A DNA stretch of 64,000 nt from Bradyrhizobium sp. SZCCHNS1050 (GTDB lineage Bacteria > Pseudomonadota > Alphaproteobacteria > Rhizobiales > Xanthobacteraceae): positions 62,001 through 126,000 of the forward strand of contig NZ_JAUETR010000004.1 of NCBI RefSeq assembly GCF_032484785.1, in the 5' to 3' direction. Made by a program: the position numbers and the translations under genes. Of this stretch, positions 9,690 to 19,414 are shown in pieces; position 1 is the stretch's first letter; each line of letters starts with the position of its first letter. Under the pieces are notes generated by a model that was given only the letters and a program-made list of their open reading frames with translations, was not told the DNA's origin and did not search any database.

Positions 9690-9774
9690 GGAAAATGACT
9701 AAACCTTTATCTTCGTGACCAAATCTGCCGGATGGCAGGCGCTTGGCGCAGCCCTATGGTAATCACGGAATCAC

Positions 9775-9810
9775 GTTCAAATGCAAAGGCCCGGACGTGG
9801 TCCGGGCCTT
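9775..9810 (-). terminator. Rho-independent terminator of rpoZ
   Basis: An 11-bp perfect stem (arms 9786-9796 and 9800-9810) with a 3-base loop lies just past the rpoZ stop. Read on the minus strand it is followed by TTTGCATTTG. It should end rpoZ transcription before rsh. Confidence 0.8.
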
Positions 9811-9858
9811 CACATTCTCACAAGTTGGCTGGAGCTCGCGCTGACGGTGACGAGACCG

Positions 9859-10251
9859 TCACTCGTCCTCTTCCGGCTGTTCTTCCGGCGGAGCGAGGCC
9901 CTCGAGGCCCTTCAGCAGCTCTTCCTCGGTCATGCGCTCGACGGCGACCTCGGTGTCGTCGGCATCGACGCTGGCACCGGCCGAGCCGATCAGCGGCACC
10001 GTGTCCGGCTCCGGCTCGTCGACCTCGACGAACTTCTGCAGCGAATGCACCAGTTCTTCCTTCAGATCCTCGGGAGAAATGGTCGAATCCGCAATTTCCC
10101 GGAGTGCGACGACGGGATTCTTGTCATTATCTCTATCAATTGTAAGTTGCGATCCTGATGAGATCATGCGCGCGCGATGCGCGGCCAGGAGAACCAGGTC
10201 GAACCGGTTGTCGACTTTATCGATACAATCTTCCACAGTGACGCGCGCCAT
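9859..10251 (-). CDS. rpoZ: RNA polymerase omega subunit
   Basis: 130 residues. Omega assists assembly of the beta' subunit. The N-terminal core [20 protein letters not shown] and [11 protein letters not shown] are the family's conserved helices. The C-terminal tail is acidic (PEEQPEEDE), as in alphaproteobacterial omegas. GGAG lies at Shine-Dalgarno distance from the ATG. The neighbour rsh encodes the ppGpp enzyme, and omega forms part of a ppGpp site on polymerase in proteobacteria. Confidence 0.96.
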   Translation of the reverse strand: MARVTVEDCIDKVDNRFDLVLLAAHRARMISSGSQLTIDRDNDKNPVVALREIADSTISPEDLKEELVHSLQKFVEVDEPEPDTVPLIGSAGASVDADDTEVAVERMTEEELLKGLEGLAPPEEQPEEDE

Positions 10252-10598
10252 TGTCGCTCCGGTCCTTTGTGTGCTTAATATGCTGATTATGCTGGGCTAG
10301 TTATAGAGGCTGGCCGGCTTTCGCAAGGCAAAACTGGCGTCAGGGTTCGGTAAGGGGCAAGGAGTACCGAATTCGGCAACCTTGACTGGCGCTCCGTCCA
10401 GACCCGTGGAATTCGGGCCTTGGACAAGAAAACGCTTCATTACGTCGTCACAAGTGCGCCTTTGTTGCCCCGACCACTCCTGTTTGCGGTAACCTCACAC
10501 CAGATGGACCGCCGACGCCTTGGCAGTATCTTGAAATGGAATGCGCGACCGACTGGAGTCGCGCCAAAAATAGAATCTAACTGAACGCGAGACACTGA
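10252..10598. other. Intergenic region between rpoZ and the NYN gene
   Basis: 347 bases between divergent genes. It must hold both promoters. On the minus strand, TTGCGA followed 15 bases later by TATAAC (around 10297-10323) is a weak sigma-70-like candidate for rpoZ. I see no RNA gene or open frame. Confidence 0.4.
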
Positions 10599-11252
10599 AT
10601 GTCATCTTCGACCAACAAGATTGCGCTCTTCATTGACGGCGCCAACCTATACGCCACGGCCAAGACGCTCGGCTTCGACATTGACTACAAGCGCCTGCTC
10701 AAGGAATTTCAGAGCCGCGGCACGCTGCTCCGCGCGTTCTATTACACCGCGATCATTGAGGATCAGGAGTACTCGTCGATTCGGCCCTTGATCGACTGGC
10801 TCGACTACAACGGCTATACGGTCGTCACCAAGGCGACGAAGGAATTCATCGACGCCAGCGGCCGGCGCAAGGTCAAGGGCAACATGGACATCGAGCTCGC
10901 CGTCGATGCCATGGAACTCGCCGAGCATATCGACCAGATGGTGCTGTTCTCGGGCGACGGCGACTTCCGTTCGCTGGTCGAAGCGATGCAGCGCCGCGGC
11001 GTTCGCGTCACCGTGATCTCGACCATCTCCAGCCAGCCGCCGATGATCGCCGACGAGTTACGCCGCCAGGCCGACGTCTTCACCGACCTCATGGAGTTGC
11101 AGTCCAAGCTCGGCCGCGACCCATCGGAGCGCCCCGCCCCGCGCGAGCCGCGCCACCATTCTCCGCAATTCCTGCAGCGCTCGACCACGGCGCCCGCCCG
11201 CGCCACGACCACCACCACCACCACGCCCAACGATGACGATTTCGAGGACTAG
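10599..11252 (+). CDS. NYN/LabA-like domain protein (PIN-fold putative RNase)
   Basis: 217 residues. The N-terminal 165 residues match the NYN (LabA/DUF88) family: KIALFIDGANLYATAK with the acidic residue of the FIDGANL motif, GNMDIELAVDAMELA, and LFSGDGDFRSLVEAM. These supply the conserved aspartates of a PIN-like metal site. The C-terminal 50 residues are low complexity, with a Thr run (ATTTTTTTPNDDD). Family members are thought to be RNases acting on structured RNA, but the substrate here is unknown. Its last 20 bases overlap the next gene. Confidence 0.85.
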   Translation: MSSSTNKIALFIDGANLYATAKTLGFDIDYKRLLKEFQSRGTLLRAFYYTAIIEDQEYSSIRPLIDWLDYNGYTVVTKATKEFIDASGRRKVKGNMDIELAVDAMELAEHIDQMVLFSGDGDFRSLVEAMQRRGVRVTVISTISSQPPMIADELRRQADVFTDLMELQSKLGRDPSERPAPREPRHHSPQFLQRSTTAPARATTTTTTTPNDDDFED

Positions 11253-11916
11253 GCGGACGGGCACTCAGCCTGCGCCGCCTGCCCCGTCTTCGACCAATCC
11301 CGATCGAGACTGTCCGCTGTGCCCTCGCCTCGTTGAGTTCCGCGAGGCGCAGCGCGCGCGTGAGCCGTCATGGTTCAACGCCCCGGTGCCGTCGTTCGGC
11401 GATCCCGACGCGCGCCTCCTGATCGTCGGCCTCGCGCCAGGGCTGCAGGGTGCGAATCGCACCGGGCGCCCGTTCACCGGCGACTATGCCGGGGAGCTGC
11501 TCTACGGGACGCTGCTGCACTACGGATTTGCAAAAGGCCGCTTCGAAGCCCGCCCCGACGACGGGCTGACGCTGGTGGACTGCCGAATCAGCAACGCGGT
11601 GCGCTGCGTGCCGCCGCAGAACAAGCCGCTGCCGGCCGAGATCAACCAATGCCGGAGCTTCCTCGGCGCCACCATCGCCGCGATGCCTCGGCTGCGCAGC
11701 ATCGTCGCGCTCGGCCGCATCTCCCACGACACGCTCCTGAAGCTGCTGGGCTTGCGCGCGGTCGCGGCGCCCTTCGCCCATGGCGCCGTGCACCAGGCCG
11801 GCGGGATCCGGCTATACGACAGCTATCACTGCTCACGCTACAATACGAACACCGGCGTGCTCACGACCGAGATGTTCCACGCCGTGTTCGCGCGCGTGAA
11901 GGCGGATCTGGATTAG
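11233..11916 (+). CDS. Uracil-DNA glycosylase, family 5 (UdgB type)
   Basis: 227 residues. It should excise uracil, and perhaps other deaminated bases, from DNA. Motif 1 is GLAPGLQGANRTGRPFTGD, where Ala replaces the catalytic polar residue of other UDG families, diagnostic of family 5. Motif 2 appears as YHCSRYNTNTG. Cys27 and Cys30 (CPLC), and two cysteines in VDCRISNAVRC, fit the [4Fe-4S] ligands. The start overlaps the NYN gene, so the two are probably co-translated. Confidence 0.9.
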   Translation: MTISRTRRTGTQPAPPAPSSTNPDRDCPLCPRLVEFREAQRAREPSWFNAPVPSFGDPDARLLIVGLAPGLQGANRTGRPFTGDYAGELLYGTLLHYGFAKGRFEARPDDGLTLVDCRISNAVRCVPPQNKPLPAEINQCRSFLGATIAAMPRLRSIVALGRISHDTLLKLLGLRAVAAPFAHGAVHQAGGIRLYDSYHCSRYNTNTGVLTTEMFHAVFARVKADLD

Positions 11917-11933
11917 TTCGGCCTGCCCCACCC

Positions 11934-12518
11934 TCACGCGGCAGATGCGCGGTTGTCCTTCAGCCACGCCAGCACGTCGCCCGCGTTCCTGTCCGGTGGA
12001 AACACCGGATAGAACACGTGGGTGATGCGGGCGTCGTCCACGATCATGGCAAGCCGCTTGATCATGGTCAGCCCGGCGATCTCCATCGTCGGCAACCGCA
12101 GGGCATTGGTCAGCTCGAGCTTTTCGTCCGACAGCACCGGAAACGGCAGGTGCAGGCGCGAGGCCATCTCGGTCTGATAGGCATTGCTCTGCGTCGACAG
12201 GCCGAACACATGCGCGGCGCCGGCCGATTTCAACTCGCCGAACAGGTCGCGGAAGCTGCAGGTCTGCGGCGTGCAGCCGCGCGCACCCGGGATCATGTCC
12301 CAGTCCTCGACCAGCGACACCTTGCCGGGCTCGCCGGTCCGCGGATAGGCGAACACGACGGTCCGTCCTGGCAGATCGGACAACGTGACCAGCGTGTCGT
12401 CGGTCGCACGCAGTCCGATCGCGGGAATGATCGTCCCGACCAGATGATCGGCTGCGCCGTCGTCGGTCGGAGCCGGAATCCGGCTCCAGTCGACGTCCAA
12501 GAGGTTCTTCTGATTCAT
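11934..12518 (-). CDS. Peroxiredoxin, AhpC/TSA family
   Basis: 194 residues from the ATG preceded by GGAAAG; a TTG at 12533 would add five. The thioredoxin-fold signature is PGARGCTPQTCSFRDLFGEL: two cysteines spaced CxxxxC, as in PrxQ/BCP-type peroxiredoxins, where the first is peroxidatic and the second resolving. Upstream FAYPRTGEPGKV occupies the usual FYP position. It converges with the uracil glycosylase gene, 17 bases away. Confidence 0.85.
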   Translation of the reverse strand: MNQKNLLDVDWSRIPAPTDDGAADHLVGTIIPAIGLRATDDTLVTLSDLPGRTVVFAYPRTGEPGKVSLVEDWDMIPGARGCTPQTCSFRDLFGELKSAGAAHVFGLSTQSNAYQTEMASRLHLPFPVLSDEKLELTNALRLPTMEIAGLTMIKRLAMIVDDARITHVFYPVFPPDRNAGDVLAWLKDNRASAA

Positions 12519-12574
12519 CGGATGCTTTCCCAAGGCTCAGGCGTGCCGCCGAGGAGCGTGCGGCAATGGTCTCG

Positions 12575-13048
12575 TTAGCCGCGCGCCCGCAGCAGCCGGC
12601 CCTTCTCGCGGCCCCAATCGCGCTTCTTCTCGCTCTCGCGCTTGTCGTGCAGCTTCTTGCCCTTGGCGACGGCGAGCAGCAGCTTGGCGCGGCCCCGCTC
12701 GTTGAAATAGAGCTTCAGCGGGATCAGCGTCATGCCTTCGCGCTCGACCGCGCCCATCAGCTTGTTGATCTGCTTGCGATGCAGCAGCAGCTTGCGCGGC
12801 CGCTTCGGCTCGTGATTGAAGCGATTGGCCTGCAGATATTCGGGAATGTTGGCGTTGATCAGCCAGATCTCGCCGTTGCGCGAATCCGCATAGGATTCCG
12901 CGATCGTCGACTTGCCGCCGCGGACCGACTTCACCTCGGTGCCGGTCAGCGCGATGCCGGCCTCGATGGTGTCCTCGATCGCGTAGTTGAACCGCGCCTT
13001 GCGATTCTCGGCGGCGACCGTGATCTTGGGTTCGTTCTTTTCAGCCAT
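12575..13048 (-). CDS. smpB: SsrA-binding protein SmpB
   Basis: 157 residues. SmpB binds tmRNA and delivers it to stalled ribosomes. The beta-barrel blocks [20 protein letters not shown] and [17 protein letters not shown] are characteristic. The basic tail ([19 protein letters not shown]) is the part that mimics a codon-anticodon helix in the decoding centre. Its ATG shares a base with the mscL stop (TGATG). tmRNA itself is not in the window. Confidence 0.97.
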   Translation of the reverse strand: MAEKNEPKITVAAENRKARFNYAIEDTIEAGIALTGTEVKSVRGGKSTIAESYADSRNGEIWLINANIPEYLQANRFNHEPKRPRKLLLHRKQINKLMGAVEREGMTLIPLKLYFNERGRAKLLLAVAKGKKLHDKRESEKKRDWGREKGRLLRARG

Positions 13049-13464
13049 CAGGACTTTTTCAGGAGATCACGGATCTCGGTCAACAGCTCGACCTCGGCCG
13101 AGGGCTTCGCCGGCGCCGCGGGGGCTGCCGCTTCGTTCCGCTTCAACCTGTTTATCACACGGATGATCATGAACAGCACGAAAGCGATGATGAAGAAGTT
13201 CAGGGTCAAGGTCAGGAACTGTCCATAGGCCAGCACGGCACCCTGCTTCTTCGCGTCCGCAAGGTTGCTCGCATTGACCGTCTTGGACAGCGGGATGAAG
13301 TAGTTCGAGAAATCGAGGCCGCCGGTGATGGCGCCGATGATCGGCATGATGACATCGGCGACGAGCGAGGTGACGATGGCGCCGAAGGCCGCGCCGATGA
13401 TGACGCCGACGGCGAGGTCGACGACGTTGCCCTTCATCGCGAATTCACGGAATTCCTTCAACAT
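13048..13464 (-). CDS. mscL: Large-conductance mechanosensitive channel MscL
   Basis: 138 residues. MscL is a homopentameric inner-membrane channel opened by membrane tension during hypo-osmotic shock. The amphipathic N-terminus [20 protein letters not shown] leads into TM1 with its Gly-rich pore constriction. A periplasmic loop and TM2 ([20 protein letters not shown]) follow. The C-terminal helix [14 protein letters not shown] is the usual bundle. It lies 28 bases after dapA and is coupled to smpB. Confidence 0.97.
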   Translation of the reverse strand: MLKEFREFAMKGNVVDLAVGVIIGAAFGAIVTSLVADVIMPIIGAITGGLDFSNYFIPLSKTVNASNLADAKKQGAVLAYGQFLTLTLNFFIIAFVLFMIIRVINRLKRNEAAAPAAPAKPSAEVELLTEIRDLLKKS

Positions 13465-13492
13465 GCTCGCGTCCCCCCTCAGATACGTCGGC

Positions 13493-14383
13493 TCAGTTGA
13501 TCAGTCCGGCATGAACCATCGCCTCGCGCACCGCGACCCGGGTCGGCTCCGACACCGGCACCATCGGCAGCCGCAGCTTCTCCTCGATCTTGCCGAGCAG
13601 CGACAGCGCGTATTTCACCGGGGCCGGGTTGGACTCGATGAACAGATTGGTGTGCAGCGGCATCAGCTTGTCGTGAATCTTCAGCGCCGTTGCGACATCG
13701 CCCTTCTGCCAGGCCTGGTGGAATTCCGAGCACAGCCGCGGCGCGACATTCGACGTCACCGAGATGCAGCCATGGCCGCCATGCGCCATGTAGCCGATGA
13801 TCGTCGCATCCTCGCCCGAGAGCTGGTTGAACTCCTCGCCCATCGCGGCGCGCTGCTGCGACACCCGCACCATGCTCGCGGTGGCATCCTTCACGCCGGC
13901 GATGTTCTTCAGCTCGAACAGGCGCTTCATGGTGTCGACGGACATGTCGATCACCGAGCGCGGCGGAATATTGTAGATGATGATCGGAATGCCGATCGCA
14001 TCGTTGATCGCCTTGAAGTGCTGATACAGGCCTTCCTGCGTCGGCTTGTTGTAATAGGGCGTCACCACCAGCACCGCGTCCGCCCCCGCCTTCTCGGCGT
14101 GCTGGGCGAGCTCGACCGCCTCCTTGGTCGAATTGGAGCCGGCGCCGGCGACGACGGGCACGCGTCCCCGGGCCTCAGCGATGCACCACTCGACCACCCG
14201 CTTGTGCTCGTCATGACTGAGCGTCGGGCTCTCGCCCGTCGTGCCGACCGGCACGAGGCCGTTGGTGCCCTCGTCGATCTGCCAGTTCACAAGGCTGCGA
14301 AAAGCGGCCTCGTCCACGGACCCGTTCTTGAAAGGAGTGACCAAGGCGGTGAAAGAACCCCGGAAATTCGTCTTGGCTGCCAT
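13493..14383 (-). CDS. dapA: 4-hydroxy-tetrahydrodipicolinate synthase
   Basis: 296 residues. DapA condenses aspartate semialdehyde with pyruvate in the lysine/diaminopimelate pathway. The start [11 protein letters not shown] is chosen because GGGAGGGAG precedes it; an upstream start would add 14 unlikely residues. Seen: GTTGESPTL (active-site Thr-Thr), [10 protein letters not shown] (catalytic Tyr) and [11 protein letters not shown] (Schiff-base Lys). It is first in a dapA-mscL-smpB run and divergent from slt. Confidence 0.96.
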   Translation of the reverse strand: MAAKTNFRGSFTALVTPFKNGSVDEAAFRSLVNWQIDEGTNGLVPVGTTGESPTLSHDEHKRVVEWCIAEARGRVPVVAGAGSNSTKEAVELAQHAEKAGADAVLVVTPYYNKPTQEGLYQHFKAINDAIGIPIIIYNIPPRSVIDMSVDTMKRLFELKNIAGVKDATASMVRVSQQRAAMGEEFNQLSGEDATIIGYMAHGGHGCISVTSNVAPRLCSEFHQAWQKGDVATALKIHDKLMPLHTNLFIESNPAPVKYALSLLGKIEEKLRLPMVPVSEPTRVAVREAMVHAGLIN

Positions 14384-14736
14384 GAAACTCCCTCCCAAAC
14401 GCCGTTTGGCCCCTGTGCGAGCCACTTCATACCGGGTCTACCGACGGGGCGGAAGGCCCGCCCGCGGCTGGGCTGCCTTCTCAACAGGCACACGAATCGC
14501 GCGAATCGCTTTGCCGAGGCCCGCGATACCCCGCCCCCGGCCCCGCACGCTCCGCACCGACAAAGGCTGATCACCCTTCTCTGACCCGGCGCGGCCGCAC
14601 GCCGCCCTTCGGTCGTGATTTCGCCGCGGTGTTGGCGCAGGTTGCAGTCCTTCCCAGTATATTTAGGATTTGTTCACCTTTTCGATAGACCCATGTTGGT
14701 CAGGGGATCGAAGTCATCCGCCGCAAAAGGAACGCC
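14384..14736. other. Divergent promoter region dapA / slt
   Basis: 353 bases between the dapA start (minus) and the slt GTG start (plus). No credible gene; I could not assign -35/-10 elements with confidence. AAAAGGA lies 6 bases before the slt GTG and acts as its ribosome binding site. Confidence 0.5.
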
Positions 14737-17088
14737 GTGCCCTTTTCTGCCCGCGCCACTGCATTGCGATCGACCGCCCTGTCGGTGTCACTCTCGGTGT
14801 CCTTGGCCGCCGGCCTGACACTCGGATGGGCTCTCGCCGGCCATAGCGCTCTCGCCAAGGACCAGGCCGCTGGGTCCAAGGTTTCGGGATCCAAGGCTCC
14901 CGCGACCAAGGTTCCGGTGCCGAAGGCGCGTCCGATCGCGCGCAGCGCGGTTCCGAAGACGAACACCCACGAGGCCGCCGGGACCAGGAGCGAGGTCGAC
15001 GCGCGGGCCGAAGCGAAGGCCGAGGTCAAGAGCAGCCCCAAAGGCGCCGGCGAGACGCCGCGCGCGGCCCCGAGGGACATCACCCCCAGCGCGGCGGCTG
15101 CAAGCCTGCCGGCCCGCCAGCATGCCGCCCTGCCCGCCTCCCGCAAGCTCGTGGTGCCGGCTGCGATCGCCGTGACGTCCTCGACCTCGCAGTCCGACAA
15201 GGACGCGCTCGAAAACGTGATCGAGCTCGTCCGCAAGCGCAAGCCCAGCGATGCCACCGAGGTCGTGCAGGCGATCTCGGATCCCGTGGCGCGCAAGCTC
15301 GCGGAGTGGGTGATCCTGCGCAGCGACAACAACAATGCCAGCGTGGAGCGCTACCGCGCGTTCATCGCCGCCAACCCGTCCTGGCCGTCACAGACCTTCC
15401 TGCGGCGCCGGCTCGAGGCCGCGTTGTGGGACGACAAGCGCGACGATGCCGTGGTGTGGTCCTGGTTCGAGAACGAATCGCCGCTGTCGGCCAAGGGCAA
15501 GTTCGCGCTGGCCCGGGTGATGCTCAATCGCGGCGACCGCGCCAATGCCGAGCGCCTGGTGCGCGATGCCTGGCGCAACGACGCGATGTCCGAGGAGACC
15601 GAGAACAACATTCTGGATCAGTACGGCGCCCTGCTGTCCGGCGGCGATCACAAGGCGCGGATGGACACGCTGCTGTATGGCAGCGAGCACGAGGCCGCCA
15701 TGCGCGCTGCCCGGCGGCTTGGCTCGGGCCACGTGGCGCTGGCAAAAGCGCGAATCGCGGCCTACCGCAAAGCCTCCAACAGCCAGAGCCTGCTCGATGC
15801 CGTGCCGCGCGAACTCCACGGCGATGCAGGCTACATTTTCAGCCGCATCCAACTGCTGCGGCGCGATGAAAAATTCGCCGAGGCGGCGCAGCTGATGCTG
15901 AACGCGCCCAAGGATCCCGGCCGCCTGCACAATCTGGACGAATGGTGGATCGAGCGCCGACTGCTGGCGCGCAAGATGATCGACACCGGCGAATATCGCA
16001 GCGCCTACCTGATCGCGCGCGACGCGGCGCTGCCGAACCGCGACATCTACAAGACCGAGCAGGAATTCACCGCGGGCTGGATCGCGCTGCGTTTCCTCAA
16101 CGATCCGGCCACCGCGGCCCAGCACTTTGCACGGATCGGCGTCGGCAGCGTCAATCCGACCACCCTGGCGCGGGCCGGCTATTGGCAGGGCCGCGCGGCA
16201 GAAGCGATGGGGCGCATGCAGGAGGCGCGCGCGGCCTATACGTCGGCCGCCGAGCAGTCCACGAGCTACTACGGACAGTTGGCGCGCGCGAAGCTCGGCC
16301 TGCCGCAGCTCGGCCTCAATGCCGCGCCGAGCGGCCGCGGACGCGGCGTCGAACGGCTCGAGGTGGTGCGCGCGGTGCAACTGCTCTACGAGCTCGACGA
16401 GGGCGAGGTCGCGATCCCGATCTTCGCCGACATGGGCGACAACGGCGACCCCGACGTGCTGGTCGGAATCGCGGAAATCGCCGCGCGAAACAGCGATGCG
16501 CGAGCGATGCTGCTGGTCGGCAAGGCCGCGCTCAATCGCGGACTGCCGTTCGATCATTACGCCTATCCGGTCACGGGCATCCCCGCGTTCCGGGCGCTCG
16601 GGCCGGAGGTCGAACAGAGCGTGATCTTCTCGATCGCGCGCCAGGAGAGCGCCTTCAACCAGGCCGTGGTCTCGCCGGCTCAGGCCTACGGGCTCATGCA
16701 GGTCACGCCGGATGCGGGTCGCTACGTCTGCAAGCGCGCCGGCGTCAGCTTCGATCTGAACCGGATGAAGACCGACCCGGTCTACAACGCGCAGCTCGGC
16801 GCGGCCGAGCTTGGCGGCCTGCTCGAGGACTATCGCGGCTCGTACATCATGACGTTCGCGGCCTACAATGCCGGCCGCGGCAGCGTGCGGAAATGGGTCG
16901 AGCGGTATGGCGACCCACGCGATCCGAAGGTGGACGCGGTGGATTGGGTCGAGCTGATCCCGTTCTCGGAGACCCGCAACTATGTGCAGCGGGTGATGGA
17001 GAACCTGCAGGTCTATCGCGCCCGTTTCGGCGGCGGCTCGCGGCTACAGATCGAGGCCGATCTGCGCCGCGGCGCTGTGGTGGAGTAG
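14737..17088 (+). CDS. slt: Soluble lytic murein transglycosylase
   Basis: 783 residues, starting at GTG. It cleaves the MurNAc-GlcNAc bond of peptidoglycan, forming 1,6-anhydro ends, in the periplasm. Residues 1-40 are a signal peptide ending SALA. An Ala/Lys/Pro-rich linker (to about 140) leads into a large helical superhelix. The C-terminal SLT domain has the catalytic Glu near residue 637 (ARQESAFN), then AYGLMQVTPDAG and AAYNAGRGSVRKW. The stop codon TAG lies within the first unit of a 7-bp tandem repeat. Confidence 0.93.
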   Translation: MPFSARATALRSTALSVSLSVSLAAGLTLGWALAGHSALAKDQAAGSKVSGSKAPATKVPVPKARPIARSAVPKTNTHEAAGTRSEVDARAEAKAEVKSSPKGAGETPRAAPRDITPSAAAASLPARQHAALPASRKLVVPAAIAVTSSTSQSDKDALENVIELVRKRKPSDATEVVQAISDPVARKLAEWVILRSDNNNASVERYRAFIAANPSWPSQTFLRRRLEAALWDDKRDDAVVWSWFENESPLSAKGKFALARVMLNRGDRANAERLVRDAWRNDAMSEETENNILDQYGALLSGGDHKARMDTLLYGSEHEAAMRAARRLGSGHVALAKARIAAYRKASNSQSLLDAVPRELHGDAGYIFSRIQLLRRDEKFAEAAQLMLNAPKDPGRLHNLDEWWIERRLLARKMIDTGEYRSAYLIARDAALPNRDIYKTEQEFTAGWIALRFLNDPATAAQHFARIGVGSVNPTTLARAGYWQGRAAEAMGRMQEARAAYTSAAEQSTSYYGQLARAKLGLPQLGLNAAPSGRGRGVERLEVVRAVQLLYELDEGEVAIPIFADMGDNGDPDVLVGIAEIAARNSDARAMLLVGKAALNRGLPFDHYAYPVTGIPAFRALGPEVEQSVIFSIARQESAFNQAVVSPAQAYGLMQVTPDAGRYVCKRAGVSFDLNRMKTDPVYNAQLGAAELGGLLEDYRGSYIMTFAAYNAGRGSVRKWVERYGDPRDPKVDAVDWVELIPFSETRNYVQRVMENLQVYRARFGGGSRLQIEADLRRGAVVE

Positions 17089-17147
17089 CGAGTAGCGAGT
17101 AGCGAGTAGCGAGTAGCGAGTAGCGAGTAGCGAGTAGCGAGTAGCGA
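17085..17147. repeat. Tandem array of nine 7-bp units (GTAGCGA)
   Basis: Nine perfect uninterrupted copies of GTAGCGA. The first contains the slt stop codon TAG. About 30-60 bases further on, the inverted form appears (TTCGCTACTCCCTATTCGCC, about 17179-17198), which could pair with the array. It lies between the convergent slt and porin genes. Seven is not a multiple of three, so the array cannot lengthen slt in frame. Confidence 0.95.
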
Positions 17148-17210
17148 AGCCTGGGCTCCGCTCCGTCGTCAACTGCTATTCGCTACTCCCTATTCGCCAT
17201 TCGCCCGCAC

Positions 17211-18740
17211 TTACCAGTTGCGCTGGGCACGCACCAGCAGCGAGACCGAGTCCTGGTCCTTCAACTGGTAGGTCGTGGCCGGCTTGGCGACCGCCGCGAC
17301 CGCCGGTGCGTTCGCCACGCCGGTGAACTTCTGGTCCAGCCGGGTCCAAGCGACGTCCGCAGAGAAGGTCAGATTCTTGACCGGCGTCCAGCGCGTGATC
17401 ACACCCACCGTCGAGATGTTGAAGTCGGGGTTGCAATTCGCAGGCGTGATTCCGAGAGCGACCATGCCCGCACCGTTGCAGATCAGTCCCTTCGCGGTGT
17501 TGTTGTATCTGACGCCGCTCCAGGAGCCGTAGACCGCCGTGTTCCAGAACGGATCCCAGTTGTGGGTAAAGGCACCCCGGAAGCCGTAGGTGGTGGTCAG
17601 CTGCTGCTGGGTATTCGCCCCAAACACCGAATCCGACACGCCGGCGAAGCCCAGGCTCTGGAAAGCGCCGGCCATGTTGCTGCCGCCGTACATCGCGTAG
17701 TTGATCGGCGCGAGGCTCTGGAAGTTGTAGCGGCTGGCACCGTTGGTGTAGACGCCCTGCAGATTGATGGTGTCGCCGGCGCCGGTCGGGATGTTCTTGA
17801 TCGACAGGGCGAGCTGACCGGCATAGCCCCATTTGTCGGCGGGATGCCCGGTCGTCTCGTTGGCACCGAAGAAGGCGGCGTGATTGTCGTGCGCCGCGAA
17901 GGACGCCTGGAACAGGCCCCAGGCCTGATCGACGCGCACCATGCCGACGATGTCGGGCGCGACGTTGCCGCCGAAATTCGACGTGCCATAGCTGCCGGTG
18001 AGCACGCCGGCGGCCGTCTGTCCCGCCGTATTCCAGATCTGCGACTGCGAATACTGCGTCGCATCCTGGGCCGAGATCGCGGCCGTGATGCCCGAGCCGA
18101 AATCCGCGGTGTAGGTGAACTGGTTGACGCCGGTGATGGTGCCGCCGCCTCCGGTCAGACCGTCGAAATTGTTGCCGGGGTAGTTGGCCCAAGGCGCGTC
18201 GAACTGCGACACGGCCTTACCCATGGTGAAGCCGGCGAACTGGATGAAGGCATAGAAGACGCCGATCCCGCCTTGCGCGATGTTGCCGTCAGCCTGCGCT
18301 CCAGGCGCGCCCGCCGTCGAATAGGCAGTTGCGCCCGTGGCGGAGCCGGTCCCGGCATAGCTGCCCCCGGTCCACTGGAAGACACCGTCGAAGAAGGTGC
18401 GCACGACGCCATATTCGGTCGCGGTGCGGGTGTCGATGTTGAGGTCGGCGCGCGAACGCGTCGTGTAGTAGTTGCTGAGACGATTTCGCCCGCCGGCGAC
18501 GCCGTTCACGGCATTCTGGAAGATCGTATTCGTGCCGAAGCCGGCCTCGACCCGCAGATAGCCGCCGAGCTTGATGCAGGTGTCGGTGCCCGGAATGTAG
18601 AAAAATCCGGCGCCGTACATCGAGCAGACCCTGACATACTCGACCGCTTTGGCCTTGATCGGAAGGTCGGCGGCCTGAGCCCCACCCATGGCGAGCAACG
18701 CCGCCCCTGAGCCCAAAACAAGGCTCCTCACAGTCTTCAT
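17211..18740 (-). CDS. Rhizobial porin, copy 1
   Basis: 509 residues. A trimeric outer-membrane porin for small solutes. The signal peptide is residues 1-23 (cleavage AQA/ADLP). The mature start DLPIKAKAVEYVRVCSMYG and C(x)nC pair (VCSMYG ... DTCIKLGG) are typical of the alphaproteobacterial porin family. The protein ends VRAQRNW, a terminal aromatic as needed by the BAM assembly machinery. GGAGG precedes the chosen ATG; an upstream start at 18800 would add 20 non-signal residues. It is the most divergent of the three paralogues here. Confidence 0.92.
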   Translation of the reverse strand: MKTVRSLVLGSGAALLAMGGAQAADLPIKAKAVEYVRVCSMYGAGFFYIPGTDTCIKLGGYLRVEAGFGTNTIFQNAVNGVAGGRNRLSNYYTTRSRADLNIDTRTATEYGVVRTFFDGVFQWTGGSYAGTGSATGATAYSTAGAPGAQADGNIAQGGIGVFYAFIQFAGFTMGKAVSQFDAPWANYPGNNFDGLTGGGGTITGVNQFTYTADFGSGITAAISAQDATQYSQSQIWNTAGQTAAGVLTGSYGTSNFGGNVAPDIVGMVRVDQAWGLFQASFAAHDNHAAFFGANETTGHPADKWGYAGQLALSIKNIPTGAGDTINLQGVYTNGASRYNFQSLAPINYAMYGGSNMAGAFQSLGFAGVSDSVFGANTQQQLTTTYGFRGAFTHNWDPFWNTAVYGSWSGVRYNNTAKGLICNGAGMVALGITPANCNPDFNISTVGVITRWTPVKNLTFSADVAWTRLDQKFTGVANAPAVAAVAKPATTYQLKDQDSVSLLVRAQRNW

Positions 18741-19352
18741 ACTAACCTCCAAATTGCTCAGTTCAGACCGGCCCGGCTCGACATCGAACGACCGCCCCAA
18801 CGGTCAGCCCGTCTCCAGCTGCACCACAGTGCCCGCGCATAGCGTTGCAGTGGGAACGATCGCGAGGCAGAGTTGGTGCTTTATCGGACCATTCTCGTGA
18901 CCGGCCGGATCACGCATGTGGCACGGCCGCGGCACGGCACGCGGTCGCCGGATCTCCGAGGGTAATGTGTCGGGGAAGACTTTCGCCGCCGAATGCGTGT
19001 CGCGGTCGTGGCGGGAATGCAGCAGGACGGACGTCGAGAACCGCGGCGAGCGCGAGGCTCAAACTCTCTGGCCCCGTCATCCCGGCGATCGTGGCACGGG
19101 CCCTCGCCCGCCCGAGATCAGGCAGGCCAAGCTTGGCTCAAACGCGCGGTCGAACCGAGCGAATCCGCCGACCACCTCTCACGGATGTTTGAGCCGCATG
19201 GCCACGAGGCGGTCGCGAAATTCCATCCAGATCGTATTGCGTCGCGTGGCCGCGCGGTGTGGTTCTCGGGCGGGTCGGCAGCATGTTTGTCAGCGACAAA
19301 GCGGCACGGTGAGGAATGCGGGTCTCGGTGCTGGAGCACGCGCTGGCGAGGC
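18741..19352. other. Porin 1 leader and unassigned intergenic DNA
   Basis: 612 bases upstream of porin 1. The element GAGCAATTTGGAGGTT on the minus strand (complement of 18744-18759) is the shared porin ribosome-binding block. The rest holds overlapping short frames on both strands with no recognisable product. It lacks the longer leader element found before porins 2 and 3. Confidence 0.5.
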
Positions 19353-19387
19353 AAAGAAAAACCCCCGGCAGTTGCCTGCCGGGGGTT
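19353..19387 (-). terminator. Rho-independent terminator of porin 2
   Basis: A 10-bp stem (arms 19361-19370 and 19377-19386) with a 6-base loop. On the minus strand it ends in TTTTTCTTTG. The C5GGCA stem is the same as in the terminator of porin 3. Confidence 0.92.
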
Positions 19388-19414
19388 GGTCAAACCGTCG
19401 TGAGACGGTCTGGA

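Noticed and set aside
17085..17147. Tandem heptamers considered as a CRISPR-like array
   Set aside because: Units are 7 bases with no spacers and no cas genes nearby.
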